A stretch of 64,000 nt of DNA from Acidobacteriota bacterium (GTDB lineage: Bacteria > Acidobacteriota > Terriglobia > Bryobacterales > Bryobacteraceae): assembly GCA_017307505.1 (NCBI GenBank), contig JAFKEE010000047.1, forward strand, positions 1-64,000, in the 5' to 3' direction. Each line of letters starts with the position of its first letter. Position 1 is the stretch's first letter. A model generated the notes under the pieces. The model was given only the letters and a program-made list of their open reading frames with translations. It was not told the DNA's origin and made no database searches. Below are positions 17,906 through 25,473 of this stretch, one piece after another. The translations under genes were made by a program, and so were the position numbers.

Positions 17906-18257
17906 CTCCCGGCGTAGGCGCTCTCCAGATAGGCTCACTGCGGGGAGAACAGAAGAAACTCGGCGCAGCAGGCATGCCGCCTTCCAACTGGGCGACTGCT
18001 TCGTAAAGGATTGGCGGCAAAGGCCCGGTTGCAAAGGGGTGTGATCCGCATCGCGAGGGCAGTGGCGACAGGGCCTATTTTACCTAGCCCAAAGTACAGT
18101 TATTCGCCCTAGACGGGGAATAGTAACTTGTCCGCTCCGCGCTTAGGATTGAACTACAACATATCTTCGGGCTCCGCAGGGTACTGAATCCCGAGAGTTC
18201 GACCAGCCAATGAAGCAGAGCAGGTTTGAAGTCTGAACCGCCCCGAGAGGACGAAGT
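17906..18257. other. intergenic region ahead of signalling block
   Basis: About 350 bases. No gene is supported. The stretch 18075-18170 is AT-richer than its surroundings and probably contains the promoter of the small-protein genes that follow. No clear terminator was seen after the MFS gene. Confidence 0.45.
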
Positions 18258-18479
18258 ATGCCGCAACGCTATCAGATTATTGCTCCGACCCTGGTATTGG
18301 CAGTTCAAGGAAGTGGCAAGAAGCCGATCACGATTCCCACTGACTCAATGGTCGACGTGCCCCTGACCCTTTACGGACGGAAGGGGCTGATCGAAGTGCA
18401 GTTCAATGGCGAAACAGTGCTGATGTTCGCCGAGGACATCAGAGAGCGAGGGGTCCGGGTGGCCAGGATGTCCGCCTGA
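18258..18479 (+). CDS. small hypothetical protein
   Basis: A 73-residue cytoplasmic-looking protein with no signal peptide or membrane segment. It has alternating hydrophobic beta-strand patterns (IIAPTLVLAVQ, GLIEVQFNGETVLMF) and a basic C-terminus. The ATG is preceded by GAGAGGACGAAGT. It opens a plus-strand series of small genes leading into a signalling cluster. I do not recognise the family. Confidence 0.65.
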   Translation: MPQRYQIIAPTLVLAVQGSGKKPITIPTDSMVDVPLTLYGRKGLIEVQFNGETVLMFAEDIRERGVRVARMSA

Positions 18480-18512
18480 CGGCCAAATGAGAACGAACAG
18501 GAGGCGCAACTC

Positions 18513-18785
18513 ATGCAGCAATCACTTAGTCAGCAACTGAAAGCCACAGCGGATCAGCTGTTCCGCCCAGCCGACCGCGAAATCTCCCAATTGATTCCCG
18601 GTGTGGAGCCTATTCCGGAGGACAATCCAACGGGCGCGTGTAGTCGTGAGGATGTCGCCACTCTCGCCTACCAGTTATGGCACAGCCGAGGCTGCCCCGT
18701 CGGATCGCCTGAAGAGGACTGGTGCCGGGCGGAGGAGTGGCTCCGAACGAAAGGGCAATTAAGGAGCCAATTCGTGGAGCCGTAA
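18513..18785 (+). CDS. DUF2934 domain-containing small protein
   Basis: A 90-residue protein whose C-terminal half matches DUF2934: VATLAYQLWHSRGCPVGSPE followed by DWCRAEEWL. This short helical module of unknown function is common in proteobacteria and acidobacteria, often as small stress-related proteins. The ATG has an upstream AGGAGGCG ribosome binding site. It sits 33 bases after the preceding small gene. Confidence 0.78.
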   Translation: MQQSLSQQLKATADQLFRPADREISQLIPGVEPIPEDNPTGACSREDVATLAYQLWHSRGCPVGSPEEDWCRAEEWLRTKGQLRSQFVEP

Positions 18786-18855
18786 GGAGCTTCCGGCGGT
18801 TTCAATTAAGGATGCCCCTATAAATGGCGAGAGGGGAGAAACAAAGGAGTACATT

Positions 18856-19158
18856 GTGGAACTTCCCCGTGATGAGAGAGAGGAATTGGAAAAGTCGTGG
18901 CGAGCGAGGCTGCAGGAGGCCTCGCTCCGGTATCAAGCCGCTACTCACCAATGCCGCAGGATTCTCGAGGAACAGAGCGGAGAGGAAGCCTTGCCGCCTG
19001 AATCGTCGGACGCGCTGGTGCAGGCGTTGCAGGCGCAGTCGGAGGCCCGTATTGAATATGGGCGGGTGCTGCGGACATTGACTGATCTGACTATGTACGA
19101 CAAGCTGCCGGAAGGACGATCGGGCACCAATCCCAGCCAACGACTGGATATTGAATAG
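18856..19158 (+). CDS. small helical hypothetical protein
   Basis: A 100-residue acidic protein, predicted almost entirely helical with coiled-coil potential (EREELEKSWRARLQEA; QAQSEARIEYGRVLRTL). The GTG start is favoured because AAAGGAG lies five bases upstream. No known family. It is the third of three small genes preceding the pseudo-receiver gene on the same strand. A role as a signalling accessory is only suggested by position. Confidence 0.65.
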   Translation: MELPRDEREELEKSWRARLQEASLRYQAATHQCRRILEEQSGEEALPPESSDALVQALQAQSEARIEYGRVLRTLTDLTMYDKLPEGRSGTNPSQRLDIE

Positions 19159-19309
19159 ATTCGGCCCCCTCGGAGCCGATGAGGTGGCGCCGGCGTGCAA
19201 TCCACTCGGAGGAAATTGCGCCAGACCGGCGCCACCGTGGGCGAGAGCGGGCATGGGCTATCGCCTCGAACAACTGAATCCTATGACAACAATCGGAGCC
19301 CGAAAAACA

Positions 19310-19771
19310 ATGAGCCAAGGACCTGAAGTTCGTGTTCTGCTGGTTTCGGCAGAACGGGAGGACCATGAGTATCTCACCGATCTTATTCATGATGAGACAT
19401 GCAGTCTCCAACCCGATTCCCGGTGGACGCTGCACTGTAGCGACTCGATCGTTTCAGCCCTGACAGTCCTGGAGAATTATCAGATCCCAATTGTCCTTTC
19501 GGGGTGTAAGGTTGGCTCAGACACGTGGCGGACGATGGTGGACGCTCTCGCATCCTATCCTCGACCACCGTTACTCATTGTAATTTCGCGGCTCGACGAT
19601 GAACGCCTGTGGGCGGAGGCGTTGAACCTGGGGGTGTATGACCTGCTTGCGAAGCCGTTGGCTACCAGCGAGGTGGTGAGAATCCTGAATCAGGCATGGC
19701 GGCAGTGGCAGGCGATCAGGGAAGGGTCCCGCGGCAGGAACAGCCTGTATAAGACCGCTGAGGTGGCCTGA
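19310..19771 (+). CDS. receiver-like protein lacking the phospho-acceptor Asp
   Basis: A 153-residue single-domain protein with the fold pattern of a response-regulator receiver: strand 1 VRVLLVSAERED, strand 4 LLIVISRLDDERLWAEALN, and the conserved Lys in YDLLAKPL. The Asp expected after strand 3 is absent (PIVLSGCKVGSDTW), and the usual acidic pair at the end of strand 1 is also changed. It therefore cannot be phosphorylated in the normal way and is probably a protein-interaction module. Start choice: ATG at 19310 puts the domain at the N-terminus; an in-frame ATG at 19283 is possible. It precedes the CheB/CheR/kinase fusion gene. Confidence 0.75.
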   Translation: MSQGPEVRVLLVSAEREDHEYLTDLIHDETCSLQPDSRWTLHCSDSIVSALTVLENYQIPIVLSGCKVGSDTWRTMVDALASYPRPPLLIVISRLDDERLWAEALNLGVYDLLAKPLATSEVVRILNQAWRQWQAIREGSRGRNSLYKTAEVA

Positions 19772-20106
19772 TAAGTCCGATCGGGTAAACGGAATGGCGC
19801 AAGCAGGGCGAGAACTCGTGAACTTGCGCCCCACCAGACCGAATCCGCAGCGGATGGGCAGCAGGCCAGCGCGGCTATTTCTGCGGCGCTGGATCCTCAT
19901 CCTCCTCCAGGCATGCCCGCGCCTGTTGATTTCCTTCTCAACCGAAACACCTCACCCAGCAGTTCGGCGGCCGCTCCTCAGGCAGTCGTTCTGCCAAAGC
20001 AGCCGGCGAGGCGCCGGAGCGTTCATTTCCCCTCCTCAAATCGTGTGATGCAGCGCCGAGGCAATCTCTACTAATCAGTGTATTATGATGAAAACTGGCG
20101 GAACAT
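19772..20106. other. intergenic region before the CheB/CheR/kinase fusion
   Basis: About 335 bases without a supported gene. Short open frames on both strands lack motifs. The AT-rich segment 20063-20106 likely carries the promoter and leader of the fusion gene. Confidence 0.45.
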
Positions 20107-23100
20107 ATGCCCGCGGAGCAGCCACCAAATGCAATGCCGACGGTTGTCGGGATTGGCGCGTCGGCCGAAGGCCTAGGGTCGCTTAAGTCGTTCCTGGAGA
20201 ATGTTCCGGGCGACAGCGGACTGGCTCTCCTCGTCATGGCGCGTGTCGCCGAGGCTGAGGCGGACCAGCTTGCGGCGTGGTTGCAGCCGCACGTGCGATT
20301 CCCGGTTGAACTGGTCAGACATACCACACTGCTCGAACCCAATCGTGCCTATATCGTTCCGCCGAATGCCAGATTGCAGGCAATCGACACGCATGTCCGG
20401 TGGTCCGGGACAAAGGATCAGCGGCAGGGCCATGCGCCGATCGATCATTTCTTTCGAACGCTTGCGAGCACATGCCGGGGACAGGCCATCGCGGTGCTGC
20501 TGGCGGGCCATGGGGCTGATGGAGCGCTGGGTGTGCAGGATATAAAGGCGAGCGGCGGGATGGTCATTGTGCAGGATCCGGCCGGGGCGGAGGACGACGG
20601 CATCCTTCAGAGCGCGATTGCGACCGGCATGGTGGATCTTGTGCTCCCGGTGGCGGAAATTCCGGGGCGCATTCTGCGCATCGATAAAGTTCGCCCGCGG
20701 ATCCCCCTTTCTCCGGAGACTGAGGGGGCGTCTCAAGGCGAGAGCTATCTGCTGCGGAAGGCCTACAGCCAGCTTCATGTCCAGACAGGCCGGGACTTCA
20801 GCCGCTATAAGCGTGCGACGATTCTGCGGCGAATTGCGCGCCGGATGCAACTGAACCATCTCGAGAATCTCGCTGCGTACGTCGAGATGCTGCAGGACCG
20901 TCCGGAGGAAGTTCATGCCCTGGCTGACGACCTGCTCATTACCATAACGCGCTTTTTCCGGGATCCGGAGGTTTTCGACCGGCTGGCGCAGGTGGAATTG
21001 AAACGTCTTTTTGCGAGAAAAGGGCGGACAGAGAGCGTCAGAGTCTGGTCAGTGGGCTGCGCCACAGGGGAGGAAGCATACAGCCTGGCGATGCTGGTGT
21101 GCGAGGAGTCGGAACGGCATGAGGCGCCGCCGCATATCCGAGTGTTCGGCACGGACCTGAATAGCCGATCGCTGGAGAAGGCTCGCGAAGGCTTCTACCC
21201 CGGTGATCTCACGACAGACGTGAGCCCGGAGCGCCTGGAGCGATTCTTCCAGCAGGAACACGGCGGGTACAGGGTACGAAGGGAGTTGCGTGATCTCGTC
21301 GTCTTCGCGCCGCACAACCTGCTATCGCATCCGCCATTTTCCAATCTTGACCTGATTTCCTGCCGCAATCTGCTGATCTACCTGGAGCGGCCGGTGCAGC
21401 AGGACGTCATTGAGCTGTTTCACTATGCGCTGAATCCGGATGGACTGCTGATGCTTGGCTCGGCCGAGTCGGTGCAGCCCACGGATTTGTTCCGGACGGA
21501 AGACAAGGAACTGTGCCTGTTCCGGAAGCGCAGTGTTACGCCGCGCATGCCGAAGCTGCCGGTGTTTCCGCTCACGCGAACGCGCTTCCAGGATGGTGGC
21601 AACGGGAAAACCGTGCTGGCCGGCGCGGCGACGGGCCATGGTCCTGCCCATCAGCGGCTGGTGGAGAAGCACGCCCGGCCCAGCATGCTGGTAGGGGGCG
21701 ACAACCGGGTGCTGCACCTGTCGGAGCACGTGGGCCGCTACCTGCTGACTCCAGAGGGGGTGCCGACGCAGAATGCGCTGAAGATGGTGCGGGAGGAGCT
21801 GCGGCTTGAACTGCAGGCGGGTCTCCAGGAGGTGCGGGCGAATCGGACGAGCTACGATTCCAGGCCCATCGCCGTGCGCTTCGATGACGAACTGGTTCCT
21901 GTTGTCCTGCGTGTGCGGCCCTCCCTGGAACGGGAGGAAGAGGACTTCGCGCTGGTAATTTTCGAGGAGCGCGAGGCATTGAATCGGGCGCTGGAAGCCG
22001 CCGAGCGGGACGGGGGCGCATCGCAGGAGGTTGCAATTCTGCGGGAAGACGTCAAGGCCGCTCAACAGCGCAACGAGGAACTGACCGAGGAGCACGAGAT
22101 TGCGCTGGAGGAAATCAGGGCCGCCGACGAAGAGCTTCAGTCGACGAGGGAAGAGCTTCGCTCGACGATGGAGGAACTGGAAACCTCGCGGCAAGAGCTG
22201 CAGAGCTTCACCCAGGAGTTGCAGGCGGTGAACCGGCAGAACCGGCACATCGTCTCGGAACTGGGCCAGCTTTCGAACGACCTGCAGAACCTGCTGATTG
22301 CCACGGACATCGCGACCTTGTTTCTAGATCGCAACTTTCGCATCCTTCGGTTTACGCCGAAGCTGGGCGAACTGTTCAACATTCGTGTGACTGACCGAGG
22401 GCGGCCGATCTCGGATCTGACGCACCGGCTCGGTTATACCAATCTGTGCGGGGATGCGGAGACGGTGTTGAGCAGCGCCGCCCCGGTGGAACGTGAGCTG
22501 AAGGACGATGCGGGCCGATGGTACCTGACAAGACTCCATCCTTACCGCGATAACGAGGATCGCATTGACGGCGTCGTCATCACCTTTGTCGATATCACGG
22601 ACCGCAAGGACGGCGAACAGATGCGGCTGGAACTGCTGGCGAGACAGCAGTCCGCGGCGTCAGAGAAAGCGCTGCGCAAGAAGGAAGGTGAACTGGCGCG
22701 CGTGTCCAGAACCCTTATGGTGGGTGAGTTGGCCACCTCGATTGCGCACGAGGTAAATCAGCCTCTGGCTGGCGTAATCACAAACGCGCAGGCGGCCCTG
22801 CGATGGCTGGAGGGCGGGCCGCCGAACCTGACCGAGGTAAGGAATTCCTTGTCATCGGTGATCCGGGATGGCAACCGGGCGAGTCTGGTCATCCGCCGGG
22901 TGCGGGAGTTCGTGAAGAACGAATCCAGCCCGGCGGAGGTGCTCAACATTGGGGAGATCCTTCGAGAGACGATGGCCCTGCTGCAGTTCGACCTGGAGCA
23001 GAAAGGAGTCGCGCTGAGTCTGGAGATTCCGGAGGAGCTGCCACCGATCCAGGGAGATCGCATCCAGTTGGAGCAGGTGATTCTAAACCTGCTGATCAAT

Positions 23101-23403
23101 GCCGTGGAGTCGATGGCGGAGACGGAAGGCCAGCCGTCTGAATTGTCGGTGAGTGTTCAGAACGGCGGTGAAGAGGGCGTCGTGGTTTCGATTCGCGACA
23201 CCGGCATCGGGATGGACCCGAAGCAGATTGACAGGATTTTCGATTCGTTCTTTACGACCAAGAAAACGGGCGTCGGTATGGGATTGTCCATCTGCCGGTC
23301 CATCATCGAAGCGCACGGAGGAAGTATATGGGCAACGAGCAACGACGGCCCTGGCCTGACGGTGCAGTTCAGACTGCCGCTGGACGGCGCGAAGACGCAG
23401 TGA
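20107..23403 (+). CDS. CheB-CheR-PAS-histidine kinase fusion protein
   Basis: A 1098-residue multidomain signalling protein. Order: CheB methylesterase-like (about 11-195), CheR methyltransferase (about 220-480; GCATGEEAYS AdoMet motif, DLISCRNLLIYL), a coiled coil (about 640-720), PAS (about 730-850), HisKA (SIAHEVNQPL, His881) and HATPase (NLLINAVESM N-box, DTGIGMD G-box, GVGMGLSICRSI). The kinase residues are intact. In the CheB part Ser19 (GASAEGL) and Asp138 (HGADGAL) are kept, but the catalytic His aligns with Arg46 (LLVMARV), so esterase activity is unlikely. Its stop overlaps the start of the FixJ-type regulator, the probable cognate partner. No membrane segment: a cytoplasmic sensor. 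Confidence 0.92.
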   Translation: MPAEQPPNAMPTVVGIGASAEGLGSLKSFLENVPGDSGLALLVMARVAEAEADQLAAWLQPHVRFPVELVRHTTLLEPNRAYIVPPNARLQAIDTHVRWSGTKDQRQGHAPIDHFFRTLASTCRGQAIAVLLAGHGADGALGVQDIKASGGMVIVQDPAGAEDDGILQSAIATGMVDLVLPVAEIPGRILRIDKVRPRIPLSPETEGASQGESYLLRKAYSQLHVQTGRDFSRYKRATILRRIARRMQLNHLENLAAYVEMLQDRPEEVHALADDLLITITRFFRDPEVFDRLAQVELKRLFARKGRTESVRVWSVGCATGEEAYSLAMLVCEESERHEAPPHIRVFGTDLNSRSLEKAREGFYPGDLTTDVSPERLERFFQQEHGGYRVRRELRDLVVFAPHNLLSHPPFSNLDLISCRNLLIYLERPVQQDVIELFHYALNPDGLLMLGSAESVQPTDLFRTEDKELCLFRKRSVTPRMPKLPVFPLTRTRFQDGGNGKTVLAGAATGHGPAHQRLVEKHARPSMLVGGDNRVLHLSEHVGRYLLTPEGVPTQNALKMVREELRLELQAGLQEVRANRTSYDSRPIAVRFDDELVPVVLRVRPSLEREEEDFALVIFEEREALNRALEAAERDGGASQEVAILREDVKAAQQRNEELTEEHEIALEEIRAADEELQSTREELRSTMEELETSRQELQSFTQELQAVNRQNRHIVSELGQLSNDLQNLLIATDIATLFLDRNFRILRFTPKLGELFNIRVTDRGRPISDLTHRLGYTNLCGDAETVLSSAAPVERELKDDAGRWYLTRLHPYRDNEDRIDGVVITFVDITDRKDGEQMRLELLARQQSAASEKALRKKEGELARVSRTLMVGELATSIAHEVNQPLAGVITNAQAALRWLEGGPPNLTEVRNSLSSVIRDGNRASLVIRRVREFVKNESSPAEVLNIGEILRETMALLQFDLEQKGVALSLEIPEELPPIQGDRIQLEQVILNLLINAVESMAETEGQPSELSVSVQNGGEEGVVVSIRDTGIGMDPKQIDRIFDSFFTTKKTGVGMGLSICRSIIEAHGGSIWATSNDGPGLTVQFRLPLDGAKTQ

Positions 23404-24020
23404 ATCCAGTGGAACCCACTGTCTATGTAGTGGATGATGACGCGTCGGTTCGGGGGGCGCTCAACAACCTGTTCCGGTCGGTTGGACTGAAAGTGGAGAC
23501 ATTCAGCACGGCGCAGGAGCTTCTCAGCATCGAGTCGTTCGGCCCGGGGTGCCTGATTCTGGACGTCCGGCTGCCCGGCGTGAGCGGCCTGGAGTTGCAA
23601 CGGCAGCTGGCCGAAAGGAACCTCACGATTCCAATCGTGTTCATCACGGGCCATGGGGACATCCCTATGTCCGTAAAGGCCATCAAAGCGGGCGCGGTGG
23701 AGTTTCTGACGAAGCCGTTCCGCGATCAGGACCTGCTCGACGCTGTGCAGCAGGCGATTGATCGCGATCGGGAGGCGAGGAGCCGTAAAGACGAGGCGGC
23801 TGACCTGCAGGAGCGATTTGCGCTGCTGACTCCGCGGGAGCACGAGGTCATGAAGTATGTGGTGCGCGGGCTGATCAATAAGCAGATAGCCGCGGAGTTG
23901 GGCGTGGCGGAATCGACAGTCAAGCTGCACCGTGCGCAGCTCATGCTCAAAATGAAGGCCGAATCACTGGCAGACCTGATTCGAACCGCGGAGCGATTCG
24001 GGCTGACGGAAGAAGACTGA
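23400..24020 (+). CDS. FixJ/NarL-type response regulator
   Basis: A 206-residue two-domain regulator. The receiver has the acidic cluster DDD (residues 12-14), phospho-acceptor Asp55 (LILDVRLPG), conserved Thr (FITGHGDIP) and Lys (FLTKPFRD). A LuxR HTH follows (LLTPREHEVMKYVVRGL, NKQIAAELGVAESTVKLHR). The GHGDIPM and TKPFRDQDLLDAV sequences are typical of FixJ relatives. The start is a GTG whose GTGA overlaps the stop of the upstream kinase gene, indicating translational coupling and a kinase-regulator pair. A rho-independent terminator follows at 24093-24117. Target genes unknown. Confidence 0.93.
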   Translation: MNPVEPTVYVVDDDASVRGALNNLFRSVGLKVETFSTAQELLSIESFGPGCLILDVRLPGVSGLELQRQLAERNLTIPIVFITGHGDIPMSVKAIKAGAVEFLTKPFRDQDLLDAVQQAIDRDREARSRKDEAADLQERFALLTPREHEVMKYVVRGLINKQIAAELGVAESTVKLHRAQLMLKMKAESLADLIRTAERFGLTEED

Positions 24021-24092
24021 TGGCCCCGGGGCCGGTCCATCCCGGACTCAAGGCGCATTGCATTTCCCTTGAGCCCGCACATTTTTGTTTTA

Positions 24093-24117
24093 TGGCGGAG
24101 AAAACCGCCGGTTTTTT
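24093..24117 (+). terminator. rho-independent terminator after FixJ-type regulator
   Basis: GGCGG (24094-24098) pairs with CCGCC (24105-24109) around an AGAAAA loop, followed directly by GG and six T residues. It lies about 70 bases after the regulator's stop and closes the kinase/regulator transcript. Confidence 0.8.
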
Positions 24118-24282
24118 GTATATCATGGCGTAGCAATATCGCTATTCGCTGAATTGCCGCTATCCACAATTTAGGAAACCTATCGGGCGGCGCCGGATGA
24201 GGAGCCGGAAGTCAGCCCGTAGGACTCAACGCCGGGAAACGTATCGTCAGCATCCGGGATGGAGTGAGAATCCAGGAGGCTT
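24118..24282 (+). promoter_or_regulatory. possible structured leader RNA
   Basis: This stretch between the terminator and the next start contains nested pairing potential: CCGGATG (24193-24199) with CATCCGG (24251-24257), and AGTC (24210-24213) with GACT (24223-24226). It ends in an unusually strong AGGAGG just before an ATG at 24283. The layout resembles a cis-regulatory leader, but I could not match it to any riboswitch class I know. Structure is by eye only. Confidence 0.3.
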
Positions 24283-24651
24283 ATGAGTCCTCATCAGAAG
24301 GGCCTCGACGAGAATTTCCGCTGCTCCGTGCCGGCAGGCCACGACAGTAGCCGCGCAGCCGGTGAGGCTCCACCGGCCGACGTGTGTCTACACTCGGCTC
24401 CAGAGAGTCCGATCGCCTTCATCGGGACGGTGCTGTGTCCGCCGGGCACAACGGGGTCAGAGAGAACCCGAATCAGATCAAGGAATTACGGAATTTCCGC
24501 CAAATTCCGCCAGAAGCAGAGGCCGACCATGACAGTTTATCCGGCGACGGTGTCAAAGTCGCGAGGGCTCACGTATGATGAGTGGGGCTCACACATCTCG
24601 ATCTTTTGTCCTGCTGGCACCCGTTTCGATAGACGTCCCGACGGCCTTTGA
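24283..24651 (+). CDS. doubtful small ORF with strong ribosome binding site
   Basis: A 122-codon frame whose ATG has a near-perfect Shine-Dalgarno (AGGAGG, six bases upstream). The protein shows no domain, low-complexity structure or signal peptide, and its 3' end overlaps the acyltransferase-like gene by 77 bases in another frame. It may be a leader peptide that controls the downstream gene, or a chance frame. The ribosome binding site is the only strong evidence. Confidence 0.3.
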   Translation: MSPHQKGLDENFRCSVPAGHDSSRAAGEAPPADVCLHSAPESPIAFIGTVLCPPGTTGSERTRIRSRNYGISAKFRQKQRPTMTVYPATVSKSRGLTYDEWGSHISIFCPAGTRFDRRPDGL

Positions 24652-25330
24652 GCAGGTCGCGTTGGACTCAGCAGGACATGCCGGCCTGCTCGCAAAACTG
24701 CAGCGCCTGCGAGGCAACCTATATCTGGAAGATGGTGCAATTGAGGCCTGGCAATTGACCGGGGACGGACGTCATTGCGTCGACTCCGACGAAGGGAGCT
24801 GGCACTTCCTCAGCGTCGAAGATGACCAGGTTCTGGGGTGCGCCCGCTTGCGTGTGTTTGACCCGGGTATTCCGTTTTCGGCGCTAGCGGTGGCCCAGTC
24901 GGCGCAGGCGCTGAACCCAATGTGGGGACCGGCGCTGCGCCTGGCAATCGCCCGTGAGCTCCAGCGCGCCCAGGCTGAGCGGATGAGGTTCATCGAAGCC
25001 GGCGGCTGGGCGCTGCTTCCTGAACTGCGCTGCACGACAGAAGCCCTGCAGATTGCGCTGGGCAGCTTTGCAGTTGGCGAGTTATTGGGCGGCTGTCTCG
25101 GCCTGAGCACCGCGACGGTCCGGCATGGCTCGGCCTCCATCCTGCGACGGCTGGGAGGATGCAGCTTCATCTGGGAAGACACGATCCTGCCGCCGTATTA
25201 TGACGCCTCGTATCGATGTGAGATGGAGGTGGTCCGCTTCGATTCCCGGTCGCCGAACCCCAAGTTCCGCGCCATGGTCGACAAATTACAGGGGGACTTG
25301 CTGCATGCGCCAGTCGTTTGCCGTGCATAA
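24575..25330 (+). CDS. GNAT/N-acyltransferase-like protein
   Basis: A 251-residue cytoplasmic protein whose strand-helix pattern (HFLSVEDDQVLGCARLRVF, then a long helix, then CTTEALQIALGSFAVGELL) suggests an acyl-CoA N-acyltransferase fold. It resembles the FeeM-like proteins found beside two-component genes in soil bacteria. FeeM-type enzymes make N-acyl amino acids, candidate signal molecules; that activity is not shown here. Two adjacent ATG codons begin the frame; the ribosome binding site is weak. It lies between the FixJ-type regulator and the hybrid kinase, about 140 bases before the latter. The fold assignment is tentative. Confidence 0.6.
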   Translation: MMSGAHTSRSFVLLAPVSIDVPTAFEQVALDSAGHAGLLAKLQRLRGNLYLEDGAIEAWQLTGDGRHCVDSDEGSWHFLSVEDDQVLGCARLRVFDPGIPFSALAVAQSAQALNPMWGPALRLAIARELQRAQAERMRFIEAGGWALLPELRCTTEALQIALGSFAVGELLGGCLGLSTATVRHGSASILRRLGGCSFIWEDTILPPYYDASYRCEMEVVRFDSRSPNPKFRAMVDKLQGDLLHAPVVCRA

Positions 25331-25473
25331 AGGGAGCAGACGCCGCGCCGCATGCCGGCGTTGGGTTGGGCAGGGTTCCGGTATTTCTCAACGGGCGTTT
25401 TCTCGCATGCCCGTTCGCGTCGGCCGTTGTTCAGGATGCTGCCGTCGAGGCTGGCTGAGAAAGGGTTACTCGC

